From: Endomychus coccineus
Taxonomy: Eukaryota > Arthropoda > Insecta > Coleoptera > Endomychidae
Direction: 5' to 3'
Assembly: GCA_958510875.1 (NCBI GenBank)
Contig: OY294067.1
Coordinates: 277,717,242 to 277,781,241 of the forward strand
DNA: 64,000 nt
In this document: positions 1 to 11,129 of the stretch, one piece after another
Layout of the letters: the number at the start of each line of letters is the position of its first letter
Position numbering within the stretch: position 1 is the first letter of the stretch
Notes under the pieces: model-generated
Databases searched by the model: none
The model's input: the letters and a program-made list of their open reading frames with translations, nothing else
What the model was told of the DNA's origin: nothing
Program-made: the position numbers and the translations under genes

Positions 1-126
1 TTGGCAGTTACTTGACAGTTCTTATTCAAATGACAGCATCCCGGTTCTTATATATTTCAATAGAACTGACTGAGAATTGTTCTGGTTAATTATAAACAAG
101 TTTAAAGTTTCTTTGCCTAATTGGCC
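1..126 (-). repeat. Fragment of the 473-bp tRNA-like repeat unit (no tRNA part)
   Basis: The stretch matches, with few differences, 25013-25132, which belongs to the minus-oriented tRNA-like units. It covers the segment between the tRNA-like body and the TTGCCTAATTGGCC block and stops inside it. It shows that this family is dispersed beyond the two arrays at 16-18 and 24-26 kb. The rest up to about 546 holds no recognisable gene. Confidence 0.8.
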
Positions 127-546
127 CAATATTTCGTCTTATATTCATGACTCCTTCAGGAGATACTACAATAAACATAAGAAAACAATTTAAAAAGTCG
201 TTAACTAAAGACAAATTAAAATTACTTACAAATTAAAATTACTTATAAATTATTAGAGGTCCATGTAATAGTTCAACATTTATGTTGATGTTGCATTATT
301 AATAGTTGTCAAAACGGTGAAAGACTATCAGTTTGGTACGAAGCATTCGATGATTCAACAGAAAATGCGAAGCAAATGAAATTATCAGTGATAACACATC
401 TGTGTGTCGTTTGTTATGGAGTTTTTTTATTTATTCATTTATTTTTTTGTTGATATCAACATAATCGAAACAAACTAACTGCCACAGTTAGAAGAAATTT
501 GAATTGAACTATACAGAGGATTCAAAACATACATTTACAAAAAACA
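127..546. other. AT-rich spacer, nothing recognised
   Basis: No coding frame, RNA fold or terminal repeat was recognised. A short phrase about a mother motif 'aacatttatgttgatgttg' near 271-290 recurs at about 2549-2568, just outside the Penelope-like element, so it may be part of that element's terminal repeat. Confidence 0.4.
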
Positions 547-2250
547 TTACATTTGTTTTAAAATATTGCAATAAATATCACTCAGTTTGTTGGTATCTGT
601 CTTTTTATTTATAACGTTTGTTGTTTTGTTTAAGTGACACATCTCAAAAAGTAACCTATTTTTATAATTGTTGACCTTTTTTAATATTTCAACAGTAGAA
701 TAATCAAAATTATGACCTGTATTTAAGCAATGTTCAACCGCAGCACATGTTTTTTTTCCCAAACGACTATCACTTTATTGTTGAGTTAAGCGTTGTTTTA
801 ATCATTGTCCAGTTTGACCCACATAACAACCAACGTAATCATGACAACAAATTTTGTATATTACATTACTTTCAAACAAGAATTGATTTTTATCCTTCAC
901 TTTTGAAAATATTTGACGATTTGTTATAAGATTGTATCTAGCAATTTTTATGTTATTAAAATTTTGAAAAGACATAGCACTTTGAGATAAACCGTCAATG
1001 TATTGTATTTTTTGATAGATTATTTTTTGTTCCACCATGTCATCTGTAGGGACATCAAAAAAAATTGAGTTATATATAAGTTCATTTTTAAAATAAATTT
1101 GGGGTAGTCGTTGTTAAGAAAAATGTGATACATTTTGCTTAAATTTTTCTTTAATAAACTTGGATTACTAATGTGTGTCACTCCATCTTTTATAGCAATT
1201 ATAGTATTATATCTTTGTTTAGGTGGATGATTTGAAAAATAATTCAAAAATCTGTCTGATGCAGTAGTCTTTTGGTAAAAGTCTAATATTATTTTGTTGT
1301 CTGAACTTCTTATTAGTTTCGTATCTAGGGAAGGTACACTACTATTTTGTTGTACTTCAATGGTGAATTGTATATTGTAGGAATTGAAAATATTTAAAGT
1401 AGTATGAATTGAATCACATGGTACTGACGTAATTATGGCATCTACATATTTGAAAATGAAAGGCAGCTTGAAAGGTAATTTCTCTATAACATCATCCAAT
1501 ACATAAACCAAAACTATAGTTGCTAAAATCGGGCTAATAGGTGAACCCATCGAATTACCGAAAATCTGTCTATAAATTCTATTATTAAAACTGAAATAAG
1601 AATTATCAAAAATAAATTTTATGAGTTTCAAAAAATTATCCTTAGATGATGCTGTGTAACCTTGATCTCATCCCACTTTAAATTCAATATTTTCATGACC
1701 AAATCTAATGGGATATTTGTGAACAGAGAAACTACATCTAATCATATTAATGCATAGTTATCAAGCAATTGAAATCCTTTTATTTTAGTTACAAAACAAA
1801 AAGTATCTTTTATATTTTAATGAGTATTGTCCTTGAGTGAAAATGATAAAATATCAGCTAAAAATTTTGATATATTATAAGTGGTGGCATTGATTGAACT
1901 AACAATTAGCCGTAATGGACAATTGTCTTTGTGAATTTTGGGTAAGCAATACAAGCAAATAGAATTATGAATAATTAGTTTTTTATATTCTATCATTTAG
2001 TTGTCTTTTTGATTTTAAAGTTTTTATTAAAGTATTATATGAATTTTGGACCGATGTAGTTGGATCTTCTTTCATTTCTGAGTAAGTAAAAGAATCCAGT
2101 GAAAGCAGTTCAGTTTTCTCTAAATAATCTGTTTTATTCATTGCTACAACCTCCTTTATCTGCTTGTAGTATATATAATTCCGGATGTTCTTTTAATAAA
2201 GATTTTGTTTTTTTGTAAGTTGAGGTTAAAATTGAAGGTTTTTTTTAATT
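547..2250 (-). pseudogene. Penelope-like element: reverse transcriptase and GIY-YIG endonuclease, decayed
   Basis: Read on the minus strand, the order is RT then endonuclease, as in Penelope-like elements. About 1650-1740 gives VVSLFTNIPLDLV, the fingers motif of this RT class. The open frame at 1020-1631 contains GNSMGSPISPILA and then FKYVDA, where the catalytic YVDD has become YVDA, so the RT has lost an active-site Asp. Downstream at 700-1038 are C-x-x-YVGQTGQ and CLNTGHNFDYS, typical of the GIY-YIG domain. Stops and frame changes separate the pieces (near 810-830 and around 1640). An inverted piece of the same endonuclease lies at 2425-2545. The element is dead. The family call is firm; the exact ends are not. 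Confidence 0.85.
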
Positions 2251-2424
2251 TGTATCTTGTTGGTAATTGGTGATTATATTAGTGGTTTTTGCTGAGTTCA
2301 TTTTTTTGTTCAACCGGTACAGAATCGATTATATTCTCAACTTCAGCAAGAAAAAGATCAAATTTTTGTTCCTCTTTTTGAATTTCAACAGTGAATTTTG
2401 GACCAAGTGAGAGTTGATTTTGAT

Positions 2425-2545
2425 GGGGGTCAAACTGGACAATGGTTAAAACAACGCTTAACTCAACACAAAAGTGACGTCGTTTGGGAAAAAAAAACAT
2501 TTGCTATGGTTGCTTAAATACAGGTCATAATTTTGATTATTCTAA
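2425..2545 (+). pseudogene. Inverted GIY-YIG fragment of the same Penelope-like family
   Basis: Read on the plus strand this gives VGQTGQWLKQRLTQHKSD and, in another frame, CLNTGHNFDYS. It is the inverted counterpart of 700-830; about 75 bp (748-825 against 2425-2502) are near-identical as inverted repeats. The element is therefore bracketed by opposed copies of its own 3' part, as is common for rearranged Penelope-like insertions. Confidence 0.75.
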
Positions 2546-3036
2546 TATCAACATAAATGTTGATGTTGATGTGTACTATGGATAATAACCTGATGTACCC
2601 TAGAACATACGTTATTTAGGAAATAAATAGGATACAAACTACCAATGAAGAAAAATCTCTTCATTCAGTATTTTTATGAAATTAAATAATGCATATTATT
2701 TTTAAAAAAATATTTGCAAATGTAATACACATAGGAGTTCCAAAGTACAAGATCTATTTTTGTTTCAAGGTAAAACTCACGGACGATATTTTGAGGATAT
2801 AAAAACCAAAGGCAAAATAGATAGTACAAATTACTCAACCAATAATGCTCAATTTAATGGCAATATTAACATCCTCTTGTTATTTTTTAAACTTCTTCAG
2901 TTATTAAGGCTCAGTTTCATTGACAAAATACTTACTAAGACACCGTCAAAAAAATACAAATCATAAAAACTGAAATAATGTCAAATGTCAGCTTAAATCT
3001 ACTTTACATCAGCTATCATTACAAGCAAACACCAAA

Positions 3037-3535
3037 CGACCATTTTTTTTTTTTTTGGCATTAGGCAGAACTGCCAATCAGCCAGTCACAATAAATAATA
3101 AATTTCATAATAGCCTATGTTCTAGTGTACCTAATACAAGAATGAATATAACAATGGGATAGAATACTGGGTCACACGCTTCTCGCGAAACAAATATATC
3201 TAGCTAAGCTATAAACGGATATCACTGTCCGAAAGAAATTTCATGATTGTACAGAAAACTTTAACATTATTCAATGCTAGCAAATGTAGTAGGTAATAGG
3301 AGACGGGATTTGGCATTCATTGATCAAAGATTCAACTAGAATTTCCGAAGAAGATGATATTTTCACATTCGAAAAAAATGTGATCCAAATCGGCTCTAGT
3401 TTGACATAAGTCGCATAAATCGGAGGGTATTAATTTCAATCTATGCAGGTGTAGGCTTGCATGACCAAATTTCAAACGAATTATGGTAGTGATAAATCGT
3501 CGGCTTGGATTTATATCAGCATGCCAGTAGTCAAC
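3037..3535 (-). mobile_element. 3' end of an I-like (RNase-H/Cys-His) LINE
   Basis: The left edge is a T tract (about 3040-3054), which is a poly-A tail on the minus strand. Reading minus, the region encodes IRLKFGHASLHLHRLKLI, then SDLCDLCQTRADLDHIFFEC, then stops. The RFGH...C-x2-C...LDHI-x-x-C pattern is the usual C-terminal RNase H/Cys-rich end of I- and jockey-type LINEs. It is 5'-truncated and sits inside repeat X1; the matching place in X2 (about 9480) lacks it. Confidence 0.7.
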
Positions 3536-4472
3536 AGGTATGGATGACTGAATTGGAGCGGCAACACTGTATTTTCGAATATTTTTGAAAAAACTCTAGA
3601 TTAGCGTTAGTATTATTCAACGTGATCCAACGTGAGTGATCGTGAATATAGATTAAGGTATGGTTATTCTTAGGTTTTCGGCAGTTTATAACTTTACATC
3701 TTAATGAAACATCATTTTCTTTCGAAGCGTTCCAGCTTTCGCCTTTTCCATTCTTATTGATTCACATTGTTATAATGTGTATATTTTATTGGAGCACACT
3801 CACTCATCGTAAGTTTAAATTCAGTCTCAAAGAAGTTTATAAATACTTATTTTATGTTATTTTTTGTTTGTTTCCTATCACCACTGAAAACGTTTCGAAA
3901 TGCTTGACGGAGGGTGGATGAAAGCTAGGGCAAAACCACATTAAAAATGTTTGTGCACTAAACTTCCATTCTAGTAATACTTTTTTCTATTGACGTTATC
4001 ACTAACCCATTGCACAAGGTTTCATCGACATTCATTTTGTAGAACTCAATAAGAGATTTTGGTCATTTTAGCGCTTTATTGGCACGACCAAGAGTTTTTT
4101 GAAAGATGCATTCCTGGCTCCTAGAATATACAACAAGCTCCATGAGGGAGCGAAACAGCTGTCTGGAACTATTAGTTTGTAGTATTACTGATCGATCTAA
4201 ACTAGAGAGACCTTATCATTGTTATCTGGAAGAATTTCTCAATTGTTACAACTTATACATGTTCATGAAAGTGCTTGAAATATGTAAATATAAAACCTGA
4301 ATTTCTTTGGATAAATCAAATTGTAGTTGCAAGTTGTGTTTAATTGTAATTGTATTAAGTATTCAATTTGAATAAATTAGATATACAAAGTGAACTCTGA
4401 AACTATGGATTATTTTGTATATGTTCTAATAATAAAATGTTAGTTCTGGTATTATTATGGATTCAAACTCAT

Positions 4473-4617
4473 ACTCTTAATTTGGGGTACATTCATGGAT
4501 CATGGTAAATTTCAATTGAAAGATAAAACCAGTATTACTTTTGAAAACAGCTGGGTCAAGTTCACAGCATCCTTGTGCCCCGGACTAAAAGATAAACCGA
4601 AAATATTCGTTTTCATT
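4473..4617 (+). pseudogene. Caspase-like exon-2 relic in X1 (catalytic His replaced by Trp)
   Basis: The reading GKFQLKDKTSITFE, then WVKFTASLCPGLKDKPKIFV, then FI, matches the second half of the caspase p20 subunit (...LW-x-x-F...CPSLAGKPKLFFIQAC). It is followed directly by GT at 4618. At the place of the catalytic H in T-H-G this copy has W (LIWG). Compared with X2 the intron and the 5' part of the exon are missing, because the sequence jumps from 'ttattatgg' to 'attcaaactc'. No matching exons 1, 3 or 4 were seen on this strand. It is best read as a pseudo-exon. Confidence 0.6.
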
Positions 4618-4656
4618 GTGAATATTAAATATAACTGAAAATATGATAATCTGTTT

Positions 4657-5900
4657 TTGGATAAAGTCCACGATATAAGAGGTGATGAGGCCGTCCCGAT
4701 GACTCAGCCGCACGACCCCCATGAGCAAGGGATCACGCCCAATCAGCGCGGTAGGATAACACCTACCTGCCAGTATATCCGGGGAGGGAATTCCTCGAAC
4801 ACCACTGGTGAGAGCGGGACCCTATCCAAGTTCCTACTGCGGTCAGTGCCCGAGCTGAAACGCAACTCCAACACCCGCTAGCCAGCATGCGGCTTTCAAC
4901 CACTACCCGGCAGAGACCAACGCCTTAATAGGAGAGGAGACGGTCTTACCGTCAGGGCCCCTCTCCCCCTGCCTACTCATTTCAGTGTTAAACAGCTTTC
5001 GTACGACAAGTAGCCGTCGGAATACCACATATCATTGCCCTGGCCGCGAATCCATTACCCAGAAACCTGGAATAGGAATAAGCACAGACACCGGGATTCA
5101 GGAGTAAATCCATGTTGTGCAGCATTTATCCACGCAGAAGCAGCAGTTTTATTCGCCCCCGGCGGAACTACTTTAGGTGGACCCACTACGTGCACTGCTT
5201 GTTAGACTATATTATTTTTCCTTTTGGGCTATAGCCAACTCCACCTCCTCGTGTTACCTGTTTTACCAGTCACGTTTGACGAGTCACCCTTTGGCTTCGT
5301 TCAAATAGCCTACCGAGCCCATGAATCCATTTCGGCCAGAGTTCTAGGATAGGAAGGCACAATTTCATTTCAGTGGTGAATTGTATGTGGTGCCCAGTTC
5401 GCTGAATCTTTTGCAGTGGCAACTGTTGGTTTCGCCCGAGGGGTTACTTATTCCGAAACTTGCGCAAAGGACGTTGCTTGCTGCAGCTACTCCTGGAGTC
5501 ATCCGGACCATGAAGTTCTCTCGAGAGAGAGTTTTGGGTTTTGGATAACAATCATAGTATAAGAACTAAGTGAACTATTATTTTATCATTATTAAGGGAG
5601 TGGGGCATTGCAATCACTTAATACCTAGGGTGAAGCCTTCACACCCCTTGTCACGTGTCACCTAGTGGAGCGGTTCTCACTTGAGTTTGTTCACCATGCT
5701 CAACCAGGTGAACGATTCCTGAAAGGATAACACCATCTTCGTAATATATATTAATTAACGCTGGCTTAGTGTAGCGATACCCACTCTAGAGTGTTCACCG
5801 AGCACTAGAGGTAGACGGGATTGGTTCTCATAGGAGTGTTGACCAGGTTCTCAAGGTGGGTGAGCAGTCACCTATATTCATAACTGAGTCGGGACTGGGT
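4657..5900. other. GC-rich block, probably part of a non-LTR element
   Basis: Base composition jumps here relative to the AT-rich flanks. An open plus frame at 4657-4881 (74 codons) has no recognisable domain. Phrases such as 'accgagcactagagg' and several short inverted repeats suggest LINE or other TE sequence like that at 12.8-14.3 kb, but no RT motif was found. It starts exactly where similarity between X1 and X2 ends (about 4672), so it is an insertion or a junction. Confidence 0.35.
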
Positions 5901-5959
5901 AGGTGGTCAGTGCTCAAAAATTATTAACACAAAACAACAAAATAGTTTCCGCACATCCA

Positions 5960-6193
5960 CTAGTATTTTTCATAGATATTCTTGTTGAATACTATATTGT
6001 AAGTTCTGGTTTTACTTGTGGAAGTGTAGTTTATTTGAAGATCAGGCATAGGCCTCCCTCTCTTTTTAATCGAAAGTATTTCCTCAAATGATAGAGGGTT
6101 TTGCAAAAGATGTTGTACACAATTGACTTCCATCATTGATAATAGGCGCACTTCAGACTTCACGTCTTCGAATTGAATCCACACACTGCACAC
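5960..6193 (-). pseudogene. hAT-type TTF zinc-finger N-terminal fragment
   Basis: The minus-strand reading contains LLSMMEVNCVQHLL, then SFEEILSIKKRGRPMPDL, then KTRTYNIVF. That resembles the start of TTF-zinc-finger hAT transposases found in many insects (K-x-x-GRP-x-PDL ... R-x-Y-x-x-x-F), which comes just before the W-L-x-G-C ... C-LL-F finger. The finger itself is not present, so this is a truncated relic. The call rests on a short motif. Confidence 0.45.
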
Positions 6194-6654
6194 TATGAAG
6201 GGAACACATTTACTAGAGATACGATTCTTTGTGCCCCAAGCCGACGGTATAAGGGCGTATAGCGAAGATTACCGTAGTCAGCCGAATCATACTTGAAATA
6301 GGTACACTTCAGATATTCCCCGGAACATAGTTAGCATTCCGCCTGACGTGCGGAATGAAATAATGCACTGAATTACATGCGAATTTCTCCCTGTGTTTAT
6401 TTTGGTGGTTGGATGGGTACCTGCCCTGTGCTATTTAGTACCAGCCGCCACTGTCTATACCTCAGGATACGAAGATGATATAAATCATCTCAATAAAAGG
6501 AAGATTTGAGATAGTTCAATGCTATCCAAAGTGGGGAGCTCTCCAAAGTTGGTGTAAAGATCACTCTTTGAACGTTAACCCACCAACGACTCCTTTACGA
6601 GGAAATGGAAAATAGGCGATTTTCGGATACGTAAACTGCTCAACACTACCTTAA

Positions 6655-7020
6655 CGTTATCGTCGGAGGTTAAATATCAGAGTACAATCTTCGACATCAA
6701 GCTATTTATCTTTAGAAGAATATCAGGAGAATATCACCAATGGAATTAAACAATTCAATACACAATTGGAAAAGGTAATTGAGAAAAAAGTGAAGCTAAA
6801 GTTACCACTCACACGTGAATCTAACAGAAATGGATCATTCAGGAATTCAAAAAATAGGACATCACTTGAATTGCCGACCGTTGATGTTGCTGAAAACTTC
6901 AGAAGGAATGTAACGAAAGATCGGTTCAATGATAAAGGTGCGAAGGTTCAAATGAACTCTCAACTTCTACTTATGGGCATACTAATGGAGCCAAAAAAAG
7001 ACAGCAGCGACGCAAAGTGA
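6655..7020 (+). CDS. Unrecognised lysine-rich ORF of about 120 codons
   Basis: One frame is open from about 6655 to the TGA at 7018 without needing the Met at 6766. It begins RVQSSTSSYLSLEEYQENI and continues through a charged, helix-prone stretch (about 25 residues) to a basic low-complexity tail rich in K, R, N and S. AAAAG|GTAATT near 6772 could be a splice donor, in which case only the first part is coding. No family was recognised. It may be a TE gag-like or exon remnant. There is no supporting second copy in this window. Confidence 0.3.
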   Translation, partial: RYRRRLNIRVQSSTSSYLSLEEYQENITNGIKQFNTQLEKVIEKKVKLKLPLTRESNRNGSFRNSKNRTSLELPTVDVAENFRRNVTKDRFNDKGAKVQMNSQLLLMGILMEPKKDSSDAK

Positions 7021-7427
7021 AAAAGTAACGAAGGCGAATCCAAATGTTCCACGAGTTTCTACCACCTTACGCCCAAGTTTAAACAAGATGTGATCTAATT
7101 CCTCTCTAAACAAGAATGAGCCACGATGATCCGTTACAACATTGCCGTCACCAAGGCGTCCTGTGAAGTTGTAATTATGTATTGTTTATTAATAACTAAA
7201 ACATGTTTATCTATATAATACCGTAATTTTGAATCATAATTTTAATGTTTTATATACCTGAACAAGAACAAACATGAACTATTCACTTATTATTGTAATA
7301 TAATGATGATCTTAATAGATGATTGGCAAGCAAGAAGGGAGTTTTATTCATCCTGCAAGACACAGTTTAAGTAACAAATTGAATAGAATCAGCTAATACG
7401 TTATGAAAGTCCATTTCTAAACATAAA
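7021..7427. other. Spacer, nothing recognised
   Basis: AT-rich, no frame, fold or repeat recognised. Confidence 0.4.
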
Positions 7428-7617
7428 TGAAATAACTATTACTAGTTCGATTTTCACTAGTTTAATAAATAAATCTGACTATAGTTTCGCTAACACAGTA
7501 GCCTCTTCAAACAATTATTACAAAGCACTGTAATATTTGTTTGAAGAAGTTACTGTGTTAGCGATATATTTATTCATTAAACTAGTGAAAATCGAACTTT
7601 TAATAGTTATTTTATTT
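7428..7617. mobile_element. MITE-like long hairpin (arms about 80 bp)
   Basis: The left arm starting near 7428 and the right arm ending near 7617 are inverted copies with a few mismatches; both contain TTCACTAGTTTAAT and CGCTAACACAGTA in register. The central spacer is about 10-20 bp. The overall fold is one of 190 bp. It has no coding capacity. The shape fits a foldback/MITE element. Confidence 0.75.
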
Positions 7618-9044
7618 AAGAATAGTCCAAGTCATCTTCATCATTAAGAAAAATTAATTTGTATCTCTTAATGTACTTACATAGAATTGTGACTCATTAG
7701 GCGAAGATACTTTGAACTTTTCTCAATCAGTTCTGCTGAAGAACCAACATAATATTACCCGCTGAGCTCTCAGAGTTTGTCAGCTACAGCAAACTCTGAC
7801 TATAGTAGATTTCATACACTCCTCATGCAGAAAGATAGAACTTTAGCATAATTTATCTATGTTCTACTAACATTTCAGAACTTTTGTTCAGATAAATATA
7901 GAATTTTGACGGGACCAAAGTAGTGTAATTGGACAACATACTAGTTTAGTTTTCAAGTTCATATAGTTTTAGTTATATTCATTATTCATAATTAAAAAAA
8001 ATTAATTTGTATTCACGCCTAAACATAGAGATTTGACACTTAGATTTGACTTTAGTTCGTGCCGTGTTGCTCCTTCTATTAGAAAGTAGCAGATACTTTG
8101 ACATTTTAAATAGAACATCCTATATCTAATGTTATATTTGAATTCTTTATTCTAAATATCTATGCCTACGTTGTACGATTTTTGAGATATTGATTATTTT
8201 ATATTTTTCATTGACAAAACATTACATTGGAAAAATCTTCATATTTTATGATTTTCAAAAGCCCAACTCCCGATTGTAACTAACCATAGTTCTTAGGCTT
8301 TATATCCCATAATTGAATCTTATGTGCAGTATACTTGAATAAAGTTATTTAGGTCGGTTTAAAAAACCACCAGAAGTTCTTTCCTTTTCAATGCAATGCC
8401 CTGTATATTATTTCGTAAATGGAAGGCCTTCTAAATTTGCTACTCCTCTATGTATACAGGATGTCCCATCACAGATCCGCCATAGAATAACAGGTGATAC
8501 TACATATCAAATTAGGAATATTGAGTCATAAATGTGTTACCAAATGTTAGTCATACAAGGTGTTGAAAGTGAAACTTAATTTTCGAAAATTTATAATAAT
8601 TTTAAAACGGCTGAAGATATCAAATTCATAATTGAAGTAGTTGAGTTTTCGAAGGATAAATCCGAATTCGGCGGTTGCTACGTACTTCGTGATGAATTAA
8701 ATTCTGCATATTTTTTACCCTACAAAGCTGGGAATGTTTTAGCTTCAATCTAGAGAGAAGATATTAGTCCTGTAATATCTTTGATTATTCTTGGGTTATA
8801 ACTTTTTAAATTATATCTCACTACGTTTTTACGATATAACCCCCTCATGTTGCCCGTTAGGTTTGTTGATGTTGCTGAATTTTCTCCTCCTCTATGCAAT
8901 CTTCCTTGGTTCTTTGAGTATATACACATACCAACATATACAACAACTTCCACATAAAAACATATCTCAAAAATGCAACTCATATTATTCAAAATAATAC
9001 AATATTCTGTGTACTGTACCTAAGATTTAATCACTTTTGGCCTG
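7618..9044. other. AT-rich spacer with small hairpin
   Basis: Only a short inverted repeat around 7767-7800 (CAGAGTTTGTCAGC / GCAAACTCTG) stands out. 'acaggatgtcccatcac' near 8457 looks like a DNA-transposon end, but no partner end was found. Frames near 8750-9000 have no recognisable domain. Confidence 0.35.
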
Positions 9045-11100
9045 AGAGTAATCATTACCTAATGTATCCTAGAACATATGTTATTTAGAAAATAAATACG
9101 ACACAAATTGCCACTGAATAAATATCACTTTATTCAATGTTTTTATGAAATTGAATAATACATATTTAAAAAAATATATTTGCAATTGTCATACATATAG
9201 GAGTTCCAAGGTACAAGATTCATTTTTGTTTCATGGTAAAACTCACGGTCAGTATTTTGAGGAGATACATTTCAACGGCAAAATAAATAGTACAAATTAC
9301 TCAACAAATAATGTTTAATTTAATGGCTATATTAACATCTTCTTGCTAATTTTTGAGCTTGTTCAGTTATAAAGGCTCAGTTTACCCAACAAAATATTCA
9401 CTAAGATACCGTCAAAAATATTACAAATCATAAAAACTTGAATAATGTCAAATGCCAGCTTAAATCTACTAGATCATCTATCATCACATGCACACACCAA
9501 ACGACCTATTGCTCCAAGGTACCTACACTATGCTCAAGGTACAACACTCTCGATATATGGGTATTCATCTAGACACACTATTCATAGACACATAGAGAAT
9601 TCAAATATAACATTAGATACAGAATATTCCATTCAAAATTTCCAAGTTTCAGATACTTTGTAATTGGAGCGGCATCACTTTCGATTATTTAAGAAAGAGG
9701 AATCATAGTCCCTTATATAACTAACCAACGTTTCAAAACTCTAGACTCTAGGGTTAGTATTTCTCCGTGCCCATCCACCGTGATCTTGAATATAAATTAA
9801 GGTGTGGGTATTCTTAGGTTTTCGGTAGTTTATAACTTTAAATCTTAATGAAACATCATTTTCTTTCGTCAAGTTCCAGCTTTCGCGTTCTTCATTCTTA
9901 TTGATTCACATACTATAATGTGTATATTTCATTGGAGTACACTCACTCATCGTAAGTTTAAATTCAGTCTCAAAGAAGCTTACAAATACTTATTTTATTT
10001 TTTTGTTTCCTAATACCACCGAAAACGTTTCTGAATGGTTGACGGAGGATGGATAAGAGCTAGGGCAAACCCACATTAAAAATTTTTTTGCACTATTCTT
10101 CCACCCTAACAATAATTTTTTCTATTGACGTTATTACTAACCCATTGCAAAAGGTTTCTTCGAAATTCATCTTGTAGAACTCAGAACGAGATTTTGCATT
10201 TTAGCGCTTTATTGACAGGGCCACAAGTACATGGAAAGATGCTTTCCTGGCTCCTAGAATATAAAACAAGTTTTATGAGTAAGTGAAACAGCTGTCTAGA
10301 ACTATTAGTTTGTATTATTACTGATCAATCTAAACTAGAGAAACCTTATCATTGTTATCTGGTATAATTTCTCAATTCTTACAACTTATACATGTTCATG
10401 AATGTGTTGGAAATATGTACATATAAAACCTGAATTTCTATTGATAAATCGTATTGAATTATAGTTATTAGTTGAAAGTTGTGTTTAATTGGAATTGTAT
10501 TAAGTATTCAATTCAAATGAATCAGATATACAGAGTGAACTGTGAAACTATGGATTATTTTGTGTATGCTCTAATAATAAAATGTTAGTGCTGGTATTTT
10601 TTATGGATTGTTTTATTTGTTTATCTTATTAATAGTGTGCATTATGAATATGATCGGGAATCAATAACGAATCAAGTGTTGTCAATTTCGATTTCACAAA
10701 TCGAATATTTGCTTATATCTTATCAAATTAGAACAACATTCCTTCTGATAAAATTGAAACAAAGTTGTGAAACTATTCGAGATTGTAGCAGGGGTACTCT
10801 ATATAAGTGCAAGCATTTTCTCCTTCCAGTTCGAGATAACTCTAGAGACAAATCCATACTCATATTATTAATTTGTGGTATATCCATGGATTATGGTAAA
10901 TTTCAATTGAAAGATAAAACCAATATTACTTTTGAAGACATCTGGGTCAAGTTCACAGCATCCTTATGCCCTGGACTAAAAAATAAACCGAAAATATTTA
11001 TTTTCAAAGTGAATAGTCAATATAATTATAAATATGATTATCTGTTCCTATACGAAGTCCACGTTATAAGAAACACAAAAATAAATTGAGGAAAGAAATA
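9045..11100. repeat. X2: second copy of the X repeat, with caspase-like exon
   Basis: It matches X1 from its start (X1 about 2585) through the caspase-like exon to about 11075. It lacks the LINE found in X1 and retains about 200 bp upstream of the exon that X1 lost. It is followed within about 40 bp by X3, so X2 and X3 are directly in tandem. Confidence 0.75.
10830..11008 (+). pseudogene. Caspase-like exon-2 copy in X2 (catalytic His replaced by Cys)
   Basis: An acceptor (tccttccag) precedes the exon and it ends TTCAAA|GTGAAT. Translation after the two phase-1 bases gives RDNSRDKSILILLICG, then DIWVKFTASLCPGLKNKPKI, then FIFK. The exon has 179 bases and both intron phases (1 and 0) match exon 2 of the caspase genes at 37039-37211 and 54547-54719 (173 bases). 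The catalytic H is C (LICG instead of LTHG) and the Q before the next exon is K, so a protease is not expected. Exons 1, 3 and 4 are not seen on this strand nearby. It could be a relic or, less likely, an exon of a non-catalytic caspase homologue. Confidence 0.65.
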
Positions 11101-11129
11101 AAGGAGACGTCTCGGTTTCTATTTTTTCT

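Larger units (their letters stand above)
2570..4672. repeat. X1: first copy of the roughly 2-kb X repeat
   Basis: Long stretches match X2 (9045-11100) in the same order and orientation: the block starting near 2585, the block 3600-3860 with the seven-letter-rich 'cactcactcatcgtaagttt', the block 4080-4440 and the caspase-like exon at 4473-4617. X1 differs by an I-like LINE 3' end inserted at about 3037-3530. The copies are diverged by many substitutions and small indels, so this duplication looks older than the 13-59 kb one. Confidence 0.75.

Noticed and set aside
8750..8997. Overlapping 80- and 68-codon ORFs on both strands
   Set aside because: No domain, and no support from a second copy.
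10637..10829. N-terminal part of the ORF at 10637-11089 as caspase sequence
   Set aside because: It lies before a good splice acceptor and has no caspase similarity; likely intron read-through.
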